A stretch of DNA of 16,612 nucleotides from an uncultured Actinomyces sp. (lineage in GTDB: Bacteria > Actinomycetota > Actinomycetes > Actinomycetales > Actinomycetaceae): positions 1 through 16,612 of the forward strand of contig CABKMZ010000040.1 in NCBI GenBank assembly GCA_902373545.1. Direction: 5' to 3'. The notes beneath the pieces were generated by a model. The model made no database searches. It saw only the letters and a list, made by a program, of their open reading frames with translations, and was not told the DNA's origin. Made by a program: the position numbers and the translations under genes. Positions 5,398-11,770 of this stretch are shown here, one piece after another; position 1 is the stretch's first letter, and the number at the start of each line of letters is the position of its first letter.

Positions 5398-6735
5398 AGA
5401 GTCCTCCTGGGTTGGGGCTGGGTGACCGGCGGCTCGGGCGGGCGCGCCGGAAGAATGAGGGGCGTGTGCGGCGCCGGGGTGGGCGCTGGCACCAGCGGAC
5501 GAGGCGTGGCCGGGGCGCGCCGGGGAGAGGCAGCAGTCGCTCGGACAGACGGTGTGGAAGGGGCCGGTGCCCGTCACGGTGACGCGCGCGGGATTCTCGC
5601 CTCGCGCCTGAGCGGCGCGTTCTTCGAGCACGTCGACCAGGGAGGACACGAAGGCCGGATCCGTCGCGACGGTGTCGGCACGCTCGTAGGGGATCCCCAG
5701 GCGCGCGGCGGTCTCCTTCGCCTCGGTGTCGAGGTCGTAAACGACCTCCATGTGGTCGCAGATGAAGCCGATGGGGACGACGACAGTGCCGGTCAGCGGG
5801 TTCTCGTCGGCCGCGATCTCCTCGAGGAAATCGTTGATATCGGGTTCGAGCCAGCGGGCCTGCGGGGGTCCCGACCGCGAGCAATACACGAGGTCGTAGC
5901 CCAGGTCCGCGCGCCCGAGGACGCGGCGCAGCTCCGGCATGATCGCCTCAATGAGGGCGCGATGCTGGGCGACGTAGCTGATTTCGCTTGCCGGGGTTCC
6001 CGTTTGCGACGAGGCCCCACTCCCCTGCTGCTCGACGTGACCGTCCGAGGCCGGTGTGGCCTCGTCAGTTGAGGGACGGAAGGGGAAGGGCGAGGACCCT
6101 GCCTCCATGCTCACGGGGATGGAGTGGGTGACGAAGATCAGGCGAATCCCGTCCGCTTCGACGCCGCGCGCCGCCAGCGACTCCCAGGCGCGTCGAACGG
6201 ATGTGATCTGCGCGCTCGCCATGCCGGGGGTCGAGTAGTAGGGACGGACCTTGTCCAAGATGATGTCGGCGTCGGGATTATCGGCGCTATCCTCGGCGCC
6301 CAGGACGATGGCACCCCACTTCTCGCGCAGGGCCTCCGCGGCCTCGGCGAGGTCTTCGCGGTACTGGCGGCATCCCGAGTACGAGGCGTAGGCGGAGGTG
6401 GGCAGGACGAGGATGCGCCGGGCACCAGCCCCCGCGAGCTCGTCGAGGCCTTCGGCAACGAAGGGGTGCCAGTTGCGGTTTCCCCACCCGACGGGAATGT
6501 CGTGCCCGCGCCTGCCGAGCTCCGCAGACAGGTCGGCGATCAGGCGCTGATTGCAGGCGTTAATGGGCGAGACGCCGCCGAAGCGCTTGTAGTGGGCGGC
6601 AACCTGGAGCAGGCGTTCGTCGGGGATTCCGCGGCCGCGCGTCGCGTTGCGCATGAACGGCAGGACGTCGTCCGGGCCGTTCGGGCCACCGTAGGACAGC
6701 AGCATGATCGCGTCGTAGGTATCCATACCTGGCAC
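4516..6735 (-). CDS. cpfC-chdC: Fused coproporphyrin ferrochelatase - coproheme decarboxylase (CpfC/HemH-ChdC/HemQ)
   Basis: One uninterrupted frame of 739 codons carries the last two steps of the coproporphyrin-dependent haem pathway: iron insertion into coproporphyrin III, then oxidative decarboxylation of coproheme to haem b. Residues 1-405 are the ferrochelatase: LLSYGGP, the catalytic His204 in FVTHSIP, and the DHMEVVYDLD helix. Cys122 in YSGCRQYRED with Cys397, Cys401 and Cys402 in CPSDCC match the [2Fe-2S] ligands of actinobacterial enzymes. A low-complexity insert (about residues 210-240) follows HSIP. An Ala/Pro/His-rich linker of roughly 110 residues leads to the ChdC domain (NNKQHYALYSVFALGES, YPFVRSYDWY, and the likely proximal haem ligand His in MAEHGRNG). 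GTG 6735 is chosen because AAGGAGG lies seven bases upstream; ATG 6726 would be 16 away. A second start inside the frame may also yield free ChdC. Confidence 0.88.
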   Translation of the reverse strand: MPGMDTYDAIMLLSYGGPNGPDDVLPFMRNATRGRGIPDERLLQVAAHYKRFGGVSPINACNQRLIADLSAELGRRGHDIPVGWGNRNWHPFVAEGLDELAGAGARRILVLPTSAYASYSGCRQYREDLAEAAEALREKWGAIVLGAEDSADNPDADIILDKVRPYYSTPGMASAQITSVRRAWESLAARGVEADGIRLIFVTHSIPVSMEAGSSPFPFRPSTDEATPASDGHVEQQGSGASSQTGTPASEISYVAQHRALIEAIMPELRRVLGRADLGYDLVYCSRSGPPQARWLEPDINDFLEEIAADENPLTGTVVVPIGFICDHMEVVYDLDTEAKETAARLGIPYERADTVATDPAFVSSLVDVLEERAAQARGENPARVTVTGTGPFHTVCPSDCCLSPARPGHASSAGASAHPGAAHAPHSSGAPARAAGHPAPTQEDSMSTPHPHAVVPPEQNPENPGHPAGVPDRVGEHAARHQARHAGTEATPHSHAAHARVTDPRDATDVDFDEVNNKQHYALYSVFALGESLPADDGERGRIIAESLDYVKGAGAEIRGFYDVSGFRAEADLMVWWLDDDPEVLQDAYHRLRASALGKFLDPVWSCMGLHTPAEFNKRHIPACFGGVAPRDWAMVYPFVRSYDWYLKAPEERARIMAEHGRNGFAQYPDVKGSTLSAFGFSDYEWVLAFEADTLDRLEGVMHAQRYTEARLYVREDTPFFTGPRVSLGEWAERQPRA
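5395..5408 (-). promoter_or_regulatory. Internal Shine-Dalgarno and start codon within the ferrochelatase-ChdC frame
   Basis: On the minus strand AGGAGG (5408-5403) is followed after five bases by ATG (5397-5395), in frame with the upstream ferrochelatase. This is as good as any ribosome binding site in the window and is unexpected inside an open frame. It suggests either a recent fusion by loss of a stop codon or deliberate dual production. Confidence 0.8.
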
Positions 6736-6866
6736 TTTCGCCCCTCCTTCAGGCCTCGCGCAGACAGTGTAGGGCCGCTTGCCTCCCCCACGCAGCGACA
6801 GATTGTCAGAAAAACGCAGCAAATCAGTAGTTCTCCACTGCACGCAACACCGCCTTGCATTCAAAA

Positions 6867-6913
6867 GTTAACACTGTTAACCTTACTCGCGACACAAAGT
6901 TAACAGCGTTAAC
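6867..6913. promoter_or_regulatory. Twin 15-bp palindromic operators upstream of the ABC exporter operon
   Basis: GTTAACACTGTTAAC (6867-6881) and GTTAACAGCGTTAAC (6899-6913) share the same GTTAAC half-sites, with centres 32 bp apart (about three helical turns). The second ends 16 bp before the exporter GTG at 6930. A weak TTGCAT at 6855-6860 could be a -35, placing the first site in the promoter. They are the natural targets of the TetR regulator encoded by the third gene of the operon (inference from position and shape). Confidence 0.85.
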
Positions 6914-6929
6914 CGATGGGAGAATCACC

Positions 6930-7853
6930 GTGTCACATCCATACGCTCCGGGCCTGGACGCCCGGGGAATCCACAAGAGCTACGGCACTCACGAGGTCCT
7001 GCGCGGGGTCGACCTGCGCGTCGAACCCGGTCAGGTCCTCGGCCTACTCGGACGAAACGGAGCGGGCAAGTCCACGCTCATCACGATCCTGTGCGGACTG
7101 CGCCGCGCCGACTCGGGGACCGCATCCATCTGCGGCCACCGCCCCGCATCCGCCCAGGCCGCGCGGTCAATCGGATACGCACCCCAGGAGCTGGGCATCT
7201 ACCCCGACCTGAGCGTCGCCCAGAACCTCGCGGCTTTCGGCGAGTTGCACGGACTCGGCCGACGCGAGGCGGCCTCGCGCGCGGGCGAGGTCATGGACCT
7301 CCTCGGCCTCACAGAGAAACGAGGGCAGCGCGCCTCACACCTGTCGGGCGGACAGCAGCGCAGGCTCCACGCGGGCATGGCGATCATGCACCGCCCGCGC
7401 CTGGTGTTCATGGACGAGCCGACCGTCGGCGCGGACGTGGAGGCGCGCAGCCAGATCCTGCGCGCGGTCCGCCAGCTCGCCGACGAGGGCGCGGCCGTCG
7501 TCTACACCTCGCACTACCTCGCCGAGTTCGAGGAGCTTGGCTCCGACATCGCGATCCTGAACGAGGGCCGCATCGTCGCGAGCGGCACCCTCGAAGAGAT
7601 CGTCTCTCACCACGCCCGCGCCGAGGTCACGCTCGAGTTCGATCGCCCCATCCCCTCGATCGACGGGTGGAGCGCCGACGACAGGCGCCTCCAACTCATC
7701 GGGGACGAGGCCGACCCAGGTTCGCGGATCGGCGAAGCCTTGGCCTCGCCCGCCCTCGAAGGCGCGCGCCTGACGGACGTGCGCATCATGCAGGCGAGCC
7801 TGCACAACGCGTACCTGCAGATCATCAAGGAGAGTGACCATGTCGCAGCTTAA
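6930..7853 (+). CDS. ABC transporter ATP-binding protein (exporter, drug/DrrA-like)
   Basis: This 307-residue protein has a complete nucleotide-binding domain. Walker A is GRNGAGKST (residues 41-49), the Q-loop is YAPQELGIY, the signature is LSGGQ (138-142), Walker B is LVFMDEP (158-164), and the H-switch is His195 in YTSHYLAE. The roughly 90-residue C-terminal extension is typical of CcmA/DrrA-type exporter ATPases. It would power the ABC-2 permease encoded next, whose ATG lies inside this gene's last codons, implying translational coupling. GTG 6930 is chosen because GGGAGA lies just upstream and because the longer frame from 6855 runs through both operators. The regulation is probably by the TetR protein at 8624. 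The exported compound is unknown. Confidence 0.92.
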   Translation: MSHPYAPGLDARGIHKSYGTHEVLRGVDLRVEPGQVLGLLGRNGAGKSTLITILCGLRRADSGTASICGHRPASAQAARSIGYAPQELGIYPDLSVAQNLAAFGELHGLGRREAASRAGEVMDLLGLTEKRGQRASHLSGGQQRRLHAGMAIMHRPRLVFMDEPTVGADVEARSQILRAVRQLADEGAAVVYTSHYLAEFEELGSDIAILNEGRIVASGTLEEIVSHHARAEVTLEFDRPIPSIDGWSADDRRLQLIGDEADPGSRIGEALASPALEGARLTDVRIMQASLHNAYLQIIKESDHVAA

Positions 7854-8601
7854 GCAACTCGGGGCAATGACCCGACTGAACATCCGCCTGCAGCTCACCG
7901 ACCCGGCGCCCACGCTCATTCTGACAGTGATCCCCCTCGTCTTGATTCCCTTCATGATGCCGGCGTTCAAGTCGATGCTTCTGGCCGACGGCTACACGGG
8001 CGTCACCGGTGCCGAGCAGGCAGTGCCGTCAATCGCGATCCTCTTCTCGTTCCTGGCCGTGCAGAACATCATCAGTTCGTTCTTCAACGAGCGTTCGTGG
8101 GGCACGTGGGAGCGCCTCGAGGCCTCCCCCACCTCGCGCGCGTCCATTCTGACGGGTAAGGCGCTGGTCGCTTTCCTCATGCAGACCGTTCAGATCGCGG
8201 TTGTCCTCGCGCTCGGCGCTCTCATTTTCGGCTATCGGCCGACCGGGTCCCTCGTCGCGCTCGCCGCAATTCTCCTCAGTTTCTCTGCGGTTCTGTCGGC
8301 GCTCGGCGTCGCGCTCGCGCTGTGGTCGCGCAGCCGCGACGCGGCCCTGTCACTGTCGAACATTATCGGCATGCTGGCGGCCGGTATCGGCGGCTCCTTC
8401 TCCACGGTCTCCTCGTTCCCGGATTGGGCGCAGCACGCCGCGCGCCTGTCCCCCGCCTACTGGGCGATCACCGCGATTCACGAGGTGAGCCTGGACGGGG
8501 CGGGACTTGCCGACGTCGGGGCGCGGATCGGCGTCCTGTGGGGTTTCTTCGCGGTGATCGCGGGGCTGGCACTGGTACAGTTCCGGTATCACAGGGAGTA
8601 A
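7840..8601 (+). CDS. ABC-2 type transporter permease
   Basis: This 253-residue integral membrane protein has about six predicted helices: ILTVIPLVLIPFMMPAF, SIAILFSFLAVQNIISSFF, ALVAFLMQTVQIAVVLALGA, LVALAAILLSFSAVLSALGV, SLSNIIGMLAAGIGGSF and IGVLWGFFAVIAGLALVQF. Between helices 2 and 3 lies the ABC-2 family coupling region (NERSWGTWERLEASPTSR) expected to contact the ATPase. The start is ATG 7840, six bases after AAGGAG; the in-frame GTG at 7834 directly abuts that site. It overlaps the ATPase gene by 14 bases, so the two form one half-transporter pair that probably dimerises. Export of a drug-like, lipid or peptide substrate is the family role; the actual cargo is unknown. Confidence 0.9.
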   Translation: MSQLKQLGAMTRLNIRLQLTDPAPTLILTVIPLVLIPFMMPAFKSMLLADGYTGVTGAEQAVPSIAILFSFLAVQNIISSFFNERSWGTWERLEASPTSRASILTGKALVAFLMQTVQIAVVLALGALIFGYRPTGSLVALAAILLSFSAVLSALGVALALWSRSRDAALSLSNIIGMLAAGIGGSFSTVSSFPDWAQHAARLSPAYWAITAIHEVSLDGAGLADVGARIGVLWGFFAVIAGLALVQFRYHRE

Positions 8602-8623
8602 TGACCACCGAAGCGGAGAGTCC

Positions 8624-9340
8624 ATGCCGTCGTCACGCCAGCGCGCGCTATCGCGAGAGATCATCTTGTCGACCGCGCTCGACCTGGTGGACGAGGAGGG
8701 GCTCTCCGCTTTGTCTCTGCGGTCTTTGGGAAAGCGTCTCGGCGTCTCCCAGGCGGCTTTTTATCGTCATTTCCCCGACAAGGCGGCCCTCCTGGAGGGC
8801 ATTGCCGAGCAGGTCTGGCGACTCACGTTCGAGTCCTTCCTGGACCGCGTGGACGCAGGGGCGGTCGATTCAGCTTCGACGCCCACGCACGAGGCATCGG
8901 AGCCGACCGAGGGCACCCCGGCCTCGCCCCTGCTGACCTACATGCGCGCCTACGCGCATTGCCTGGCGGCGACACTGCGCTCCCACCCGGGCGCAGTCAT
9001 GCTGCTGCTCACGCACCCCATGTCGACGCCCGAGCAGCTGTCGCTCCTGGCTCGCGTGTTCGTGACGCTGGCCCGGCGCGGTTTCACACCGAATGCGGAC
9101 ATGCTGGGGCTGGTCAACGCGGTGTCGATCTACACGACGGCGTTCGTCGCCGCCGAGGTCGTTCCGCCCGTGGGCGGCTCCCCCGAGCAGCCCGCCGACC
9201 TGTCGGCCGCGAGCGCCGCGCTCGACCCCGAGGACGCGCAGGCGCTGCGCCCGCTCATCGAGGATCTCCTGGACGGCCGCTACGACTTTAACGCCCAGTT
9301 TGAGCGGGGCCTGGAGGCGATCCTGCGCGGCTGGCACTGA
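8624..9340 (+). CDS. TetR-family transcriptional repressor of the ABC exporter operon
   Basis: This 238-residue protein begins with a canonical TetR helix-turn-helix: LSREIILSTALDLVDEEGL, then SLRSLGKRLGVSQAAFYRHF with PDKAALLEG. The C-terminal two thirds form an all-helical ligand-binding part with a low-complexity loop around TPTHEASEPTEGTPA. Its length and C-terminal pattern resemble TetR members that sense drugs or lipophilic ligands. It lies 22 bp downstream of the permease and is the third gene of the operon. Two GTTAAC-type palindromes in front of the first gene are its likely operators, giving an autoregulated inducible export system. The inducer is unknown. Confidence 0.9.
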   Translation: MPSSRQRALSREIILSTALDLVDEEGLSALSLRSLGKRLGVSQAAFYRHFPDKAALLEGIAEQVWRLTFESFLDRVDAGAVDSASTPTHEASEPTEGTPASPLLTYMRAYAHCLAATLRSHPGAVMLLLTHPMSTPEQLSLLARVFVTLARRGFTPNADMLGLVNAVSIYTTAFVAAEVVPPVGGSPEQPADLSAASAALDPEDAQALRPLIEDLLDGRYDFNAQFERGLEAILRGWH

Positions 9341-9342
9341 GG

Positions 9343-10497
9343 CTAACGGACCAGCTCCTCGACCTCGCGCACGATGCGCGCGCCGCCGCCGAGCGAGGAC
9401 AGCTCCGCGCACACTCCTCGGATTCCCGAGGTCAGCGCGGGTTCATCGAGGAGGGCGCGGGCAGCGCGCGCGATAAGCGCAGGCTGGGAAGCGCGCACGG
9501 TCAGGCCGCAGCGCGCGTTTTCCACGGCCTCGGCGTTGAATTGGCGCTCAAAGACGCGCCCCGGGACGATCACCTGGGGAACGTCGTAAGACAGAGCGTC
9601 CATCATCGAGTTTTGCCCGCCGTGGTGTACGAAGACGCGGGCGCGTGGCAGGATGTCGGCGACGTCGAATCGGGGCGCGCAGGTCACCTCGTGGTCCCCC
9701 ACGGCGTGGACGGCCTCGGACACGCCCGCGACGTAGACGTCGCAGTCGAGGGCCTCGGTGAGTTCTCGTCCGGCGCACACAGCGACGCCCGCGGGGACGC
9801 TGCCCGCGCCGAGGTAGACGAGCGCCCAATCGCGAGGCGCGGCCGTCAGTGCGGGCGACTCGTCCAGAAACCCGCAGTAGACGGACCGCTCCCCCGCCTT
9901 CGGTTCGAGGGTTGGGCAGCTCGGGATGAAACGGCGCCGCACCCCCTCAAAGATCGTCAGGGACGAGGCCGGGGCAGGCATACCCATCTCGCGCAGCAGG
10001 CGTCGAATCCCCGCGGATTTACGCGGGCTGGAGGCATAGGCGGCGGTCGTCGGCTGCGAGCCGCTGCCCACGCACGGGATGCCCTCGGCGCGGGCGGCGA
10101 TGAGGGCGGCGAGGTTGAATTCCGAGTAGACGACGTCGGGGCGCGCGGCTCGCATGTGGGCGCGGAGCGCGTCGACGGCGGCGCGCGTGTAGCGCTCGTC
10201 GAGGGCGCCGGTCAGCCAGAGGACCTCCTCGAAGCTGCGCACAGGCTTGCGGCCCATGAGGCCGAGGCGCGAGGCCAGGGGGAAGGTGTGGCGCGCGATG
10301 GCCTCGGGAAGGCCGAGAGGTGAGGGCACCGGAATCTCGAGCGTCGGAGCGACGGGATTGGCACAGTTGCCGTCGTCTCCCCACGCGAGCACGGCCTCAT
10401 GGCCACCGTCGCAGAACGCACGTGCGACGCGCTGCGCACGCGACCACGGCCCGCCCATCCGCGAGCGAGCAACCATGGGAACGACGAAAACCTTCAC
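9343..10497 (-). CDS. UDP-glycosyltransferase-like protein (GT-B fold, GT1/GT28 type)
   Basis: This 384-residue cytosolic protein has the two-domain GT-B layout. The N-terminal acceptor domain opens KVFVVPMVARSRMGGPWSRA and continues with PDVVYSEFNLAALIAARAEG. The C-terminal donor domain carries the nucleotide-sugar signature: ILPRARVFVHHGGQNSMMDAL followed by VPQVIVPGRVFERQFNAEAVE. The HHGGxNS loop binds the diphosphate, and the D/E-x-x-x-Q pair after VPG binds the sugar. It could glycosylate a lipid, a natural product or an antibiotic; acceptor and sugar are unknown. The start is GTG 10497, without a clear ribosome binding site. Its 3' end faces the TetR gene with only 2 bp between stop codons, so transcripts must overlap. 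Association with the exporter is therefore by location only. Confidence 0.82.
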   Translation of the reverse strand: MKVFVVPMVARSRMGGPWSRAQRVARAFCDGGHEAVLAWGDDGNCANPVAPTLEIPVPSPLGLPEAIARHTFPLASRLGLMGRKPVRSFEEVLWLTGALDERYTRAAVDALRAHMRAARPDVVYSEFNLAALIAARAEGIPCVGSGSQPTTAAYASSPRKSAGIRRLLREMGMPAPASSLTIFEGVRRRFIPSCPTLEPKAGERSVYCGFLDESPALTAAPRDWALVYLGAGSVPAGVAVCAGRELTEALDCDVYVAGVSEAVHAVGDHEVTCAPRFDVADILPRARVFVHHGGQNSMMDALSYDVPQVIVPGRVFERQFNAEAVENARCGLTVRASQPALIARAARALLDEPALTSGIRGVCAELSSLGGGARIVREVEELVR

Positions 10498-10560
10498 GAT
10501 TCAAGGGTACGCCGCTCACAACCGCGCGCTGACGCTCAGCGGGCGCCATAAGCCCGCCCC

Positions 10561-10590
10561 GGCCTCGTTCTGTCTCTCAGGCATGAGGCC
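10561..10590. repeat. GGCCTCGT-core hairpin in a divergent intergenic region
   Basis: GGCCTCGT (10561-10568) can pair with ATGAGGCC (10583-10590), 8 bp with one G-U pair and a 14-base loop. It has the core of the window's terminators but lies between the 5' ends of two divergent genes, so it terminates no visible gene. It may be the footprint of a lost gene or show that the motif has another role. Confidence 0.6.
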
Positions 10591-10689
10591 AGGCTGAGTT
10601 TTGGGACCAACTCACCGAGGTATCGCGGCTAAGCTGGTTCTCAATCGCGCACCCGCAGCGCGCCCAGGCATCGACGCAAGGAAGGTCCG

Positions 10690-10917
10690 ATGAACACCGA
10701 CAAAATCGAGGACGTCATGTCCGAACTGCTGGGCGAGGGCTATCGAATCGTCTGGGAGGACGGCACCCTCTCCCCCGCCATCGACTGGGTGGACTGGATC
10801 GAAGACCCGGAGGACGAGGAGAAGGAGAAGGTCGAGGTCACCTTCCAGGACGGCTCGACCCGCACCTTCGACAAGGGTGTTCCCATGCACCAGATCTGGC
10901 ACGAGGACGTCGACTAA
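10690..10917 (+). CDS. Small acidic hypothetical protein
   Basis: This 75-residue protein starts at ATG 10690 after a good AAGGAAGG site. I do not recognise a named family. It is strongly acidic with many Trp and aromatic residues: IVWEDGTLSPAIDWVDWIED, an EDEEKEK charged patch, then VEVTFQDGSTRTFDKG and a HQIWHEDVD end. The alternation of short polar strands suggests a small beta-rich soluble domain rather than a DNA-binding one. Codon use is GC3-rich like its neighbours, supporting a real gene. It lies 73 bp upstream of the flavoprotein gene at 10991 in the same direction, so co-transcription is possible. Confidence 0.75.
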   Translation: MNTDKIEDVMSELLGEGYRIVWEDGTLSPAIDWVDWIEDPEDEEKEKVEVTFQDGSTRTFDKGVPMHQIWHEDVD

Positions 10918-10990
10918 ATCACGTCGCCGTCATATCCTGGGTGGAGGGCCTCAACGACGTGTGCCCTATCGACAAAGAGGGAGATTCGCA

Positions 10991-11500
10991 ATGAGTGGCA
11001 TCGACTGGGAGGCTGCGGCAAACCACTGGATCGCGCAGGAGAGCGCAGCGACGCGCATGCCCGAGGCTGACTTGTTCACGGAGATCGAGGCCTTCCTGGC
11101 CAGGCACAAGATCTGCACGCTGGCGACCGCCGGGAACGGTATCGTGCGCAACACGACGGTCGAATATCTCTACGCCGAAGGGGCGTTCTGGATCATCAGC
11201 GAGGGCGGCCAAAAGTTCCGCGCCCTGCAGGCCAACAAGAACGTGTGCCTGGCGATCCATGACGACGACATTTCTTTCGCGACGCTGGCGGGCTTGCAGG
11301 TCACGGGCACCGCCGAGGTCGTTGAGCCTTTCGGCGAAGACTACGCTCACGCCTGCGAGCTGCGGGGTCTCCCCATGGAGCGCCTGCGCGCCATGCCCTT
11401 CGTCATGAACATCATCAAGGTGACCCCCACGCGCTTCGACTACGTCGACGGCACGCTGAAAGAGCGAGGCTTTTCCCCGCGCCAGCACGTCGAGTTCTGA
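10991..11500 (+). CDS. Pyridoxamine 5'-phosphate oxidase family (FMN split-barrel) protein
   Basis: This 169-residue protein has the PNPOx-like split beta-barrel. An N-terminal helix (LFTEIEAFLARHKICTLAT) leads into barrel strands (NGIVRNTTVEYLYAEGAFWI, then SEGGQKFRALQANKNVCLAI) that in the family form the FMN or F420 site at the dimer interface. Strands LQVTGTAEVV and KVTPTRFDYVDG close the barrel. Members of this broad group act as flavin reductases, haem-handling or detoxifying proteins; it lacks features to call it the vitamin B6 enzyme PdxH. ATG 10991 is preceded by AGGGAG at a suitable distance. Confidence 0.82.
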   Translation: MSGIDWEAAANHWIAQESAATRMPEADLFTEIEAFLARHKICTLATAGNGIVRNTTVEYLYAEGAFWIISEGGQKFRALQANKNVCLAIHDDDISFATLAGLQVTGTAEVVEPFGEDYAHACELRGLPMERLRAMPFVMNIIKVTPTRFDYVDGTLKERGFSPRQHVEF

Positions 11501-11511
11501 AGCGGACACAC

Positions 11512-11646
11512 ATGCACCCCGCCGACAAGGCATTTTCCGAGCAGGAAGAGAACCTGCGGGATCTGGCCACTCTACGCGCTGCGATGGCTACAGACGACGG
11601 CACGCGCTACACACACGCCCAGGTCTGCGAGGAGCTAGGGTTCTAG
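11512..11646 (+). CDS. Short antitoxin-like ORF, possibly a remnant
   Basis: A 44-codon frame starts at ATG 11512 and ends TAG 11644-11646, only 11 bp after the flavoprotein stop. Its product (MHPADKAFSEQEENLRDLAT, then LRAAMATDDGTRYTHAQVCEELGF) ends like the C-terminal arm of many small type II antitoxins: a helix, a D-G/R turn, a threonine/serine-H-x-x-V-x-x-E-L-G tail. The N-terminal DNA-binding part expected of such proteins is not there and no toxin follows. It could be a decayed antitoxin or an independent small protein. There is no strong ribosome binding site. The call rests on pattern resemblance only. Confidence 0.35.
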   Translation: MHPADKAFSEQEENLRDLATLRAAMATDDGTRYTHAQVCEELGF

Positions 11647-11661
11647 ACTGCCGGCCACAAA

Positions 11662-11702
11662 GCGATTACCGCCAGATTTATACCGCCACTGGCGGTAATC
11701 GC
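11662..11702. promoter_or_regulatory. Triple half-site palindrome (TACCGCCA / TGGCGGTA)
   Basis: GCGATTACCGCCAG (11662-11675) is perfectly inverted as CTGGCGGTAATCGC (11689-11702) with a 13-base gap. The gap itself contains a further direct copy of TACCGCCA (11681-11688). Three copies of one half-site look like an operator. There is no T-run, and a separate terminator lies 34 bp downstream, so it is less likely to be a terminator. No intact gene starts just beyond it. Confidence 0.6.
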
Positions 11703-11735
11703 GTGACTCTCAAGGAGAGCTGACCGATAAACAGC

Positions 11736-11765
11736 AGGAGGCCTCGTCCATTGACGAGGCCTCCT
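11736..11765. terminator. Bidirectional hairpin terminator with GGCCTCGT core
   Basis: AGGAGGCCTCGTC (11736-11748) pairs perfectly with GACGAGGCCTCCT (11753-11765) around a 4-base CATT loop. It ends six bases before the stop of the YetF gene on the minus strand and can also close the rightward genes before it. Confidence 0.9.
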
Positions 11766-11770
11766 CGAAG

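Noticed and set aside
4624..6072. Long plus-strand open frame of 482 codons
   Set aside because: It is antisense to the haem fusion gene, whose domains and catalytic residues are unmistakable. The plus-strand product is low-complexity and typical of shadow frames in GC-rich DNA.
6855..6929. Extended N-terminus of the ABC ATPase from ATG 6855
   Set aside because: It would run through both operator palindromes and has no ribosome binding site; GTG 6930 has one.
11662..11702. Rho-independent terminator
   Set aside because: There is no T-run after it, the loop carries another half-site copy, and a proper terminator lies just downstream.
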